This document shows, piece after piece, positions 1-5,392 of a stretch of DNA of 5,891 bases. The notes under the pieces were generated by a model, which was given only the letters and a program-made list of their open reading frames with translations, had not been told where the DNA came from and ran no database searches. Source of the DNA: Caulobacteraceae bacterium. Its GTDB lineage: Bacteria; Pseudomonadota; Alphaproteobacteria; Caulobacterales; Caulobacteraceae. Numbering within the stretch: position 1 is the stretch's first letter; each line of letters starts with the position of its first letter. The stretch is from assembly GCA_028291305.1 (NCBI GenBank), contig JAQGII010000260.1, forward strand, positions 1 to 5,891, read 5' to 3'. Both the position numbers and the translations under genes were made by a program.

Positions 1-721
1 CGCGCAGCAGGCCGAACGTGCCCATCAGGATCACCACGACGATGACGATGGAGGCCAGGGGATCGATCCACTGGGCGCCGGTGAACATCACCAGCACCCC
101 GGCCACGATCACGCCGACCGAGATCACCGCATCGGCGGCCATGTGCAGGAAGGCGGCCTTGACGTTGGCGTCGTTCTCGCGGCCGCGCATGAACATCAGG
201 GCGGTGGCCCCGTTGATCAGCACGCCCAGGCCCGCCGTGATCATCACCGTCACGCTCTGGATGGGCGCGGGCTCGAGGAAGCGGTGGATGGCTTCCCAGA
301 CGATGGCGCCCGAGGCGAACACCAGCAGCAGGCCGTTGATCAGGGCGGCGAACACCGTCGCCTTGCCGAAGCCGTAGGTGCGCCGGTCCGCGCTCGGCTG
401 CTTGGCGAGCCAGACGGCGCCGCCGGCCAGGGCCAGGCCCAGGACGTCGGACAGGTTGTGGCTGGCGTCGGCGAACAGGGCGGTGGAGTTGGAGATCACC
501 CCGGCGATGGCCTCGGCCACCACGAAGGCCAGGTTCAGGCCGATGCCGATCAGATAGCGCCAGTCGCCGATGCCGCCGGGCGGGGCGTGATGGTGGTGAT
601 GGCCGTGCCCGTGCCCGTGCGAGGCGTGATCGTGATCGTCGTGGTGATCGTGGTCGTCATGATCGTGAGCATGCTCATGCTCGTCATGTTGCGCGTGCAG
701 GTGATCGTGATCGTGCGGCAT
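1..721 (-). CDS. Cation diffusion facilitator (CDF) family metal exporter, Zn/Cd/Co type; 3' part outside window
   Basis: This is an inner-membrane metal/proton antiporter of the CzcD/ZitB kind that would expel zinc or related divalent ions from the cytoplasm. The first 240 residues are visible; the gene runs off the left edge, so the later membrane segment(s) and the cytoplasmic C-terminal domain are not seen. Residues 3-45 are a metal-binding stretch with 22 His and 10 Asp. The membrane domain follows from about residue 55. It carries the transport-site pair H88/D92 (ASHNLSD, TM2) and H193/D197 (HMAAD, TM5), the loop motif RRTYGFGK at 113-120, and a DPLASI motif at 220-225. A 2-His/2-Asp site is the pattern known for Zn/Cd-selecting members. 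The ATG lies 9 nt after the tyrA stop and has no clear ribosome-binding site, so translation may be coupled to tyrA. The family is certain; the exact metal is inferred. Confidence 0.93.
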   Translation of the reverse strand, partial: MPHDHDHLHAQHDEHEHAHDHDDHDHHDDHDHASHGHGHGHHHHHAPPGGIGDWRYLIGIGLNLAFVVAEAIAGVISNSTALFADASHNLSDVLGLALAGGAVWLAKQPSADRRTYGFGKATVFAALINGLLLVFASGAIVWEAIHRFLEPAPIQSVTVMITAGLGVLINGATALMFMRGRENDANVKAAFLHMAADAVISVGVIVAGVLVMFTGAQWIDPLASIVIVVVILMGTFGLLR

Positions 722-730
722 GGAGCGAGC

Positions 731-1708
731 TTAACCCGGAGCCTTGGCTGGCGCGACTGGTCCAGACGCGGCAGGTTCCGGCGCTACGCCGTGATGACGG
801 CCGAAATCGGGCTCGGCGGTTTCCTGGCCGGCGTCGATTATCCCCCGCCGGATGGCGCGGGTGCGGGTGAACAGCTCCTGCAGCTTGTCGCCGTCGCCCC
901 AGCGGATCGCCCGCGATAGGGCCTGCAGGTCCTCGGTGAACCGGCCCAGGATCTCCAGCACCGCGTCCTTGTTGTTGAGGAAGACGTCGCGCCACATCAC
1001 CGGGTCGGAGGCCGCGATGCGGGTGAAGTCGCGGAAACCCCCGGCGGAATACTTCATCACCTCGGCCTGGGTGACCTCTTCCAGGTCCGCCGCCGTGCCG
1101 ACGATGTTGTAGGCGATCAGGTGGGGCAGGTGGCTGGTGACGGCCAGCACCAGGTCGTGGTGCTGCTCGTCCATGGTGTCGACGCGGGCGCCCAGGGCGG
1201 TCCAGAAGGCGGTCAGCCGGTCGAGCGCCGCCAGGTAGGCGGGCTCCTGCGAGGCGCCGGGGGTCAGGATGGTCCAGCGGTTCTGGAACAGTTCGGCGAA
1301 GCCGGCGTCGGGTCCGGAGTGTTCGGTGCCGGCGATGGGGTGGCCGGGAATGACGAACACGCCCGCCGGCGCGGTGGCGCGCAGGGCCTGGCCGGGGGCG
1401 GCCTTGACCGAACCCACGTCGGAGATGGTGGCGCCGGGTTTGTAGGCCGGGGCGGCCAGCTCGGCCGCGGCGCCGATGGCGCCCACCGGCGTGGCGAAGA
1501 TCACCAGGTCGGCCTGGCGCACTGCCTCGGCCAGGTCCGCGGTGACGCGGTCGGCGATGCCCAGTTCCTCGACCCGCGTCCTGGCCGCGCCCTGTTCGGC
1601 CACGACGATGGTTCCGGCCGCGCCGGCGGCGCGGGTCGCGCGGACGATCGAGCCGCCGATCAGGCCGCAGCCGATCACCGCGATGGTGTCGTAGATGGGC
1701 TCGGCCAT
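731..1708 (-). CDS. tyrA: Prephenate/arogenate (cyclohexadienyl) dehydrogenase
   Basis: This cytoplasmic enzyme oxidatively decarboxylates prephenate to 4-hydroxyphenylpyruvate (or arogenate to tyrosine) with NAD(P)+. The 325-residue protein has an N-terminal Rossmann fold with the dinucleotide loop GCGLIGGS at 13-20 and E38 at the end of the second strand, which suggests NAD. Family signatures follow: DVGSVK at 97-102, GHPIAGTEHSG at 122-132 (containing the conserved active-site region) and SHLPHLIAY at 192-200. The C-terminal half is the helical dimerisation domain. The last 30 or so residues form a Pro/Ala-rich tail beyond the core fold, making the protein slightly long for the family. No ACT domain or fused mutase is present. 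The ATG is 4 nt after the hisC stop, and AAGGG at 1717-1721, inside the end of hisC, sits 8 nt before it. It is the third gene of the operon. Prephenate versus arogenate preference cannot be read from sequence; alphaproteobacterial homologues are often called tyrC. Confidence 0.95.
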   Translation of the reverse strand: MAEPIYDTIAVIGCGLIGGSIVRATRAAGAAGTIVVAEQGAARTRVEELGIADRVTADLAEAVRQADLVIFATPVGAIGAAAELAAPAYKPGATISDVGSVKAAPGQALRATAPAGVFVIPGHPIAGTEHSGPDAGFAELFQNRWTILTPGASQEPAYLAALDRLTAFWTALGARVDTMDEQHHDLVLAVTSHLPHLIAYNIVGTAADLEEVTQAEVMKYSAGGFRDFTRIAASDPVMWRDVFLNNKDAVLEILGRFTEDLQALSRAIRWGDGDKLQELFTRTRAIRRGIIDAGQETAEPDFGRHHGVAPEPAASGPVAPAKAPG

Positions 1709-1712
1709 GGCC

Positions 1713-2828
1713 CTAGCCCTTCATGAAGGCCGCCAGGGCCTCCGCCACGGCGCGCATGTGCTGTTCCAGCCCGATGGTGACGCGCAGGTGGTCGGGCAGG
1801 CCGTAGTTCTTCAGGCCCCGCACCAGCCAGCCGCGCTCGGCCAGATAGGCCTCCGCCGCCGCGGCGGTGCGCCGGTCGGGCGCCTGGGGGAAGGCGACCA
1901 GCACGAAGTTGGCGTGCGAGGGGATCACCTCCAGGCCGATGCCGCCCAGCTGCTGGATCAGCCACGGCCGCCACGTCTGCACCAGCTGCAGCGAGCGCTC
2001 CTGGAAGTCCTGGTCGGCCAGGGCGGCGATGGCCGCCTCCTGCGCCGGGATGTTGACATTGAACGGCAGGCGGATGCGGTCGACGGCCGCCGCCACCGGC
2101 TCGGGGCAATAGCCCCAGCCGACCCGCAGGCCCTCCAGGCCGTGCAGCTTGGAGAAGGTGCGCGTGACGACGATGTTGCCGGCCGTGCGGGCCAGGTCGA
2201 GCCCGTCGCTGAAACCTCGCTCGGTGCAGAACTCGGCATAGGCCCCGTCGATCACCAGGATCACGTCGCCGGGCAGGCCGGCGTGCAGCCGCGCGACCTC
2301 GGCGTCGTCGATGATGGTGCCGGTGGGATTGGACGGGTTGGCGAAGAAGACGATGCGGGTGCGTTCGTCCACCAGGGCCAGCATGTTGTCGACATGGGTG
2401 CGCAGCTGCGGCTCGTCGGCGTAGCGCACCTGCGCCTGGCAGGCCCGCGCGCCGATGGCGTAGGCGGTGAAGCCGTACTGGCCCATGACGATGTTGTCGC
2501 CGGGCTCCAGATAGACCTGGTTGAGCAGGGCGAAGATCTCGTCCGAGCCGCAGCCGAACACCAGGCGCTCGGGCTCCAGCCGGTAGCGGTCGGCGATCGC
2601 CTGGCGCAGGTCGGCGTTGGTGGAGTCCGGATAGCGGTTCAGGTGGTCGGCGCCGGCCTGGTAGACGGCCAGGGCGGCGGGGCTGCAGCCGAGGATGTTC
2701 TCGTTGGACGACAGCTTGACCGGAACGAGGGTCGGGTCCGCTGCCTTGGACTTGCCGGGCACATAGGCCTGGATGTCCAGGATCCCGGACTTGGCCCGGG
2801 GCGCGGTCTTGGAGGCGGGCGGGGTCAT
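1713..2828 (-). CDS. hisC: Histidinol-phosphate / aromatic aminotransferase, PLP fold type I
   Basis: This 371-residue cytoplasmic aminotransferase belongs to class I/II of the PLP-dependent enzymes. Visible hallmarks are SSNEN near residue 40, GCGSDE at 92-97 (phosphate-binding turn), NPSNPTG at 164-170, D194/Y197 in IDGAYAEF (pyridine nitrogen and ring contacts), the Schiff-base lysine K227 in RTFSKLHGLEGLRVG, R235, and R349 in HLRVTIG for the substrate carboxylate. The family makes histidinol phosphate from imidazole-acetol phosphate, but many members also transaminate aromatic keto acids. Its position between chorismate mutase and tyrA suggests that it serves tyrosine/phenylalanine synthesis, possibly as a second hisC copy in the genome. 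The ATG is 9 nt past the upstream stop, with AAGAG at 2835-2839 overlapping that stop codon. The family is certain; the main physiological substrate is inferred from context. Confidence 0.92.
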   Translation of the reverse strand: MTPPASKTAPRAKSGILDIQAYVPGKSKAADPTLVPVKLSSNENILGCSPAALAVYQAGADHLNRYPDSTNADLRQAIADRYRLEPERLVFGCGSDEIFALLNQVYLEPGDNIVMGQYGFTAYAIGARACQAQVRYADEPQLRTHVDNMLALVDERTRIVFFANPSNPTGTIIDDAEVARLHAGLPGDVILVIDGAYAEFCTERGFSDGLDLARTAGNIVVTRTFSKLHGLEGLRVGWGYCPEPVAAAVDRIRLPFNVNIPAQEAAIAALADQDFQERSLQLVQTWRPWLIQQLGGIGLEVIPSHANFVLVAFPQAPDRRTAAAAEAYLAERGWLVRGLKNYGLPDHLRVTIGLEQHMRAVAEALAAFMKG

Positions 2829-2837
2829 TGGCGGCTC

Positions 2838-3638
2838 TTACACGTCGAACGGCATCGACGCAGCCCCAATCACGCCCTTGAGCCGGCCGGGCGCCAGCTT
2901 CAGCCGCTCGTCGTCCTTCTGGACGAAGCCGGCGAGGGTGAACAGCTTGAGGCCGCCGGCGTCGCCCAGCAGCTCCGCGGCGAAGCCGATGTGGCCGAGG
3001 TGTTCGATCAGGACGGTGGACTGTTGCGGGGCGTCGGTGACCCAGAAGGTCTCGTCGCGGCCCGAGGGTTCGACCTCGACCTGGGCCACGGCCAGGGCGG
3101 CGGCGGGCCCCCAGCGGCGCAGGCAGGGCAGGGAGGCGAAGACGTTGAGCTTGGGTTCGGCGAGCAGCTTGCCCCACCACGGGGTGTCCGAGGCCAGGGC
3201 CAGCACGCCGACGCCGCCCAGGGTCCTGGCCGCGGAGAAGGCGTCCTCAGGACGCGCGGCCCCGCGGATCGCCACCGCAGCGCCGAAGCGCAGGCGCGCC
3301 AGCTCGACCGTGCGCACCAGGTTTCGGCCGCCCCACAGGCTGATATGGAAGGCGCCCTGCCGCGACAGGCTGTCGGCCATGATCTGTCGCCAAAGCGCGA
3401 TCACCACCTCGCTGGACACCGCCGGGTCCTTGCCGATGAGCAGGCGGCGCAGAATCTGGGCCTCGCGCGCCGGGCGCAGGCCGAAGCTGTGCTCGCCCGC
3501 CGCCCGCTTGGCCTTGGCCACCGACGACGCCAGCCCGGCCCGCTCGGCGACCAGGCGCAGCATCTGGTCGTCGATCGCGTCGATGCGCGCGCGGACGTCG
3601 TCCAGCGATGCGGTTTCAGGCGCCGGCTTTTCGCCCAT
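2838..3638 (-). CDS. AroQ-class chorismate mutase with an uncharacterised C-terminal domain
   Basis: The N-terminal ~95 residues form an all-helical AroQ chorismate mutase that rearranges chorismate to prephenate in the cytoplasm. Aligned by eye to the E. coli P-protein mutase domain, the active-site residues are R16, R33, K44, R58-E59, S90 and Q94; the position of E. coli D48 is R55 here. Residues 97-266 are an extra domain that I do not firmly recognise. Its first half (PEDAFSAA near 130, GVGVLAL near 145) faintly recalls prephenate dehydratase, but the Thr-Arg-Phe dehydratase signature is absent. At 266 residues the protein is far longer than a lone mutase (~90-100) and shorter than a full P-protein (~360-390). 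An in-frame GTG at 3644 would add two residues. The ATG at 3638 is preferred because GAGGG sits 9 nt before it but only 3 nt before the GTG. This is the first gene of the operon, and hisC follows after 9 nt. Confidence 0.88.
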   Translation of the reverse strand: MGEKPAPETASLDDVRARIDAIDDQMLRLVAERAGLASSVAKAKRAAGEHSFGLRPAREAQILRRLLIGKDPAVSSEVVIALWRQIMADSLSRQGAFHISLWGGRNLVRTVELARLRFGAAVAIRGAARPEDAFSAARTLGGVGVLALASDTPWWGKLLAEPKLNVFASLPCLRRWGPAAALAVAQVEVEPSGRDETFWVTDAPQQSTVLIEHLGHIGFAAELLGDAGGLKLFTLAGFVQKDDERLKLAPGRLKGVIGAASMPFDV

Positions 3639-3795
3639 CGTCACTCACCCTCGACCCCCGGTTTCGGCGGCCATCGCGCTGAAAATTTCGAATGGGAGCC
3701 TTCTACACGCCTGGAGTGGCTTCACGCCAAGCCGAACGGCTCCGGGAAAGGCGCGGACCATAAACTTTGCCGTCCGCCGCGCAACCTCGCGGACC
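3639..3795 (-). promoter_or_regulatory. Leader region, likely promoter of the aroQ-hisC-tyrA-CDF operon
   Basis: This is the longest non-coding stretch in the window and the only sizeable gap on the minus strand, so a promoter for the four-gene operon is expected here. The best sigma-70-like candidate is TTGGCG (3725-3730) followed after 17 nt by TGTAGA (3702-3707). The match is poor, especially at the -10. It does not fit the Caulobacter housekeeping consensus as I recall it. A locally AT-rich patch (3682-3690) lies between it and the start codon. A short hairpin (AGCCG-TT-CGGCT) occurs near 3729-3740 without a T-run. No obvious leader peptide, T-box or riboswitch was recognised. Confidence 0.3.
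3648..3652 (-). promoter_or_regulatory. Ribosome-binding site deciding the chorismate mutase start
   Basis: GAGGG on the minus strand lies 9 nt upstream of the ATG at 3638 and only 3 nt upstream of the alternative in-frame GTG at 3644. The spacing favours the ATG. Confidence 0.6.
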
Positions 3796-4788
3796 TCAAT
3801 AGACCTTCAGCGCCGGCCCGATGGGGAAGGCGCCGAACCAGACGCGGCCGTCTTCGAACTTCAGGGGCATCGGCCCGCTGAAGCTGAGGCCGCCGACGGT
3901 CACGCCGCCCAGATGCAAGCCGCCCAGGTTCAGGCCTCCGCCCTTGCGCACGGTCATCGGCGCGGCCCCGCGCAGGCGGCCGTCCGGGCCCACCGTCAGG
4001 CTGCCGCCGGCCCCCTCGAGCGCCAGCCCGCCCAGGGCGATCTTGGCGTTGGCCATGGTCATCGCGCCGCCCGCGGCGGTCCACGCCTGGACGGCGGACG
4101 GCCAGTCGCGGCCGCGCAGCGCCGACAGGTGCGACAGGCGCGAGTCCCAGGTCAGGTCCAGGGTGGTCGCCAGACGGGCGAGGTTGGTGGATGGTTCGAG
4201 CTTGGCGTCCTCCACCCGGACCAGGAGCGCGGCCTGGTCGTCGGGCCCCGGCTGCAGATGCATCTCCAGCCGGTCGGCGGCCGAGAAGGCGGTGGGCTGG
4301 CCGCCCGGCGCGGGCGACAGGGACAGGTCCAGCCCCTCGAACGAGAAGCGCGGCTGGGGGGTGTCCAGCCCGCCGACGCTGGCGCGGATCGCCCGGCCGG
4401 CGACGGCCAGCGGGCCCTTGCCGGGCCGGGTCAGGGTCAGGCCCTCCGGCGCGACCAGGATCCAGCGGCCGGGGGTGTAGGGCATCGACTCGCCCTTGAG
4501 GACCGGGGCGGCCACGGCCCAGCCGGAGGGCTCGCCGAAGCGCGGCTGGGTCAGGGTCAGGTCCAGGCGGAACGGCCAGCCGTCGACCTTCATGCCGCTC
4601 CACGACGCCGCGTAGCCGCGGGCGCGCAGCGCCTTGGCCCGGTCGTTCAGTTCGGACTGGGTGCGCAGCGACATCGCCAGCCAAACCCCGCTCCAGGCGA
4701 CCAGGGCGGCCAGCACCGCCACATAGGGCGCCCAGAGCCAGAAGCGGCGATGCCTCTTGGGTTGCGGGGAAGCGGAGGGCTCGGGCAT
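3796..4788 (-). CDS. DUF2125 family membrane-anchored protein
   Basis: This 330-residue protein has a basic N-terminus (KRHRR, 11-15) followed by one hydrophobic segment at about 17-40, with no lipobox or obvious cleavage site. That suggests an inner-membrane anchor with the bulk of the protein in the periplasm. The motif GWPFRLDLTL at 70-79, shortly after the anchor, together with long alternating beta-strand patterns and Gly-rich repeats (ALEGAGGSLTVGPDGRL; GGLNLGGLHLGGVTVGGL) fits DUF2125, a family largely restricted to alphaproteobacteria with no established function. The repetitive beta pattern resembles elongated beta-rich envelope proteins, but that is only an impression. It is co-directional with the chorismate mutase operon but separated from it by 157 nt, so it is probably a separate unit. 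The ATG has a weak AGG a few bases upstream. The gene is divergent from the cyclotransferase gene. No catalytic residues are evident. Confidence 0.85.
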   Translation of the reverse strand: MPEPSASPQPKRHRRFWLWAPYVAVLAALVAWSGVWLAMSLRTQSELNDRAKALRARGYAASWSGMKVDGWPFRLDLTLTQPRFGEPSGWAVAAPVLKGESMPYTPGRWILVAPEGLTLTRPGKGPLAVAGRAIRASVGGLDTPQPRFSFEGLDLSLSPAPGGQPTAFSAADRLEMHLQPGPDDQAALLVRVEDAKLEPSTNLARLATTLDLTWDSRLSHLSALRGRDWPSAVQAWTAAGGAMTMANAKIALGGLALEGAGGSLTVGPDGRLRGAAPMTVRKGGGLNLGGLHLGGVTVGGLSFSGPMPLKFEDGRVWFGAFPIGPALKVY

Positions 4789-4835
4789 GGTTTGCCTGTA
4801 TGGGGCTCAGTGACGGACGGGAGTCAGGGACGGGA
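4789..4835. promoter_or_regulatory. Divergent intergenic region between DUF2125 gene and gamma-glutamylcyclotransferase
   Basis: These 47 bp separate two back-to-back start codons. There is not enough room for two complete non-overlapping promoters, so at least one promoter probably lies inside a neighbouring coding sequence. AGGGA at 4826-4830, 5 nt before the ATG at 4836, is a plausible ribosome-binding site for the plus-strand gene. No convincing -35/-10 pair was seen on either strand. Confidence 0.35.
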
Positions 4836-5372
4836 ATGGGCGAAGGTCGGTGGGTGTTCGGCTACGGCTCGCTGATGTGGCGGCCCGGGTTCGCCTTTGT
4901 AGAGCGTCAGGCCGCCGTGCTCCACGGGCGCCGGCGTGCTTTCTGCATCTACTCGGTGCATCACCGCGGGGTTCCCGGCCGGCCGGGCCTGGTCCTGGGG
5001 CTGGCGCCCGGCGGCTCCGTGCGCGGGGCGGCCTTCCGCGTGACGGAGGCCGACTGGCCCCAGGTCTACGCCTACCTGCTGGAGCGCGAGCAGCCGACCG
5101 AGACCTACCGCGAGGCGCAGGTCTTCATCCGCCTGGCCGACGGGCGGCGCGTCCCGACCCTGGCCTTCCTGTCGGACATGAGCCACCCGCAGTGGGCCGG
5201 ACGGCTGGATTTCGAGCACCAGGCCCGGCTGATCGCCGGCTCGCGCGGGCTGTCGGGGCGCAACGTCGACTATCTGCGCGACCTGGTGGAGCACCTGCGC
5301 CACGACGGCGTCATCGACCGCGGCATGGAGCGGCTGCTGGCGCGGGTCGAGGCGCTGGAGAGCGCGGGCTAG
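4836..5372 (+). CDS. ChaC-type gamma-glutamylcyclotransferase
   Basis: Enzymes of this family cleave gamma-glutamyl compounds, for ChaC members glutathione, releasing 5-oxoproline (from glutathione, also Cys-Gly); they act in the cytoplasm. The 178-residue protein begins with the family signature WVFGYGSLMWRPGF (6-19), whose YGSL loop (10-13) binds substrate. The segment YLLEREQPTETY (80-91) carries the probable catalytic glutamate, E85 by comparison with ChaC's REQ motif. NVDYL (143-147) near the C-terminus is also typical. The length matches the bacterial ChaC-like family. An upstream in-frame ATG at 4800 would add 12 residues, but it has no ribosome-binding site and nearly abuts the divergent gene. 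The ATG at 4836 has AGGGA 5 nt upstream and puts the signature at the usual distance from the N-terminus. Glutathione specificity is inferred from the family. The gene stands alone on the plus strand. Confidence 0.92.
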   Translation: MGEGRWVFGYGSLMWRPGFAFVERQAAVLHGRRRAFCIYSVHHRGVPGRPGLVLGLAPGGSVRGAAFRVTEADWPQVYAYLLEREQPTETYREAQVFIRLADGRRVPTLAFLSDMSHPQWAGRLDFEHQARLIAGSRGLSGRNVDYLRDLVEHLRHDGVIDRGMERLLARVEALESAG

Positions 5373-5392
5373 GTCCTGGCGTTATCAGCCCG
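5365..5392. terminator. Possible weak bidirectional terminator hairpin
   Basis: A perfect 6-bp inverted repeat, CGGGCT (5365-5370) and AGCCCG (5387-5392), with a 16-nt loop, spans both stop codons of the convergent gene pair. There is no T-run on either side, so a classical intrinsic terminator is not demonstrated; position is the main argument. Confidence 0.2.

Noticed and set aside
601..720. GATCAC-like repeats as a CRISPR array or regulatory iteron
   Set aside because: The units are degenerate, have no spacers, and are fully explained by His/Asp codons in frame at the CDF N-terminus.
143..919. Plus-strand frame with a Val/Ile/Met-rich segment that looks like a membrane helix (about 590-720)
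   Set aside because: The hydrophobic stretch is the antisense of the His/Asp codon tract of the CDF gene (antisense of CAC/GAT reads as Val/Ile), so it is an artefact.
1675..3180. Minus-strand open frame of 501 codons in a second frame over hisC
   Set aside because: It is Arg/Pro/Gly-rich with no conserved motifs and overlaps hisC, whose frame carries all the PLP-enzyme signatures.
3729..3740. Small hairpin AGCCG-TT-CGGCT as a terminator of the DUF2125 transcript
   Set aside because: The stem is 4-5 bp with a 2-4 nt loop and no T-run follows; short hairpins like this are expected by chance at this GC content.
1695..3881. Long plus-strand open frame of 728 codons opposite hisC and chorismate mutase
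   Set aside because: It is a mirror frame created by high GC content. Its translation is low-complexity Gly/Ala/Arg-rich with no domain, while the opposite strand has complete conserved enzymes.
3722..4684. Minus-strand 320-codon frame overlapping the DUF2125 gene
   Set aside because: It is a Pro/Arg/Gly-rich out-of-frame reading. The alternative frame has a membrane anchor and the GWPF family motif.
2773..4875. Long plus-strand open frame of 700 codons across chorismate mutase and DUF2125
   Set aside because: It crosses several real genes and the intergenic leader, shows no recognisable domain, and changes composition as it passes each underlying gene, as a shadow frame does.
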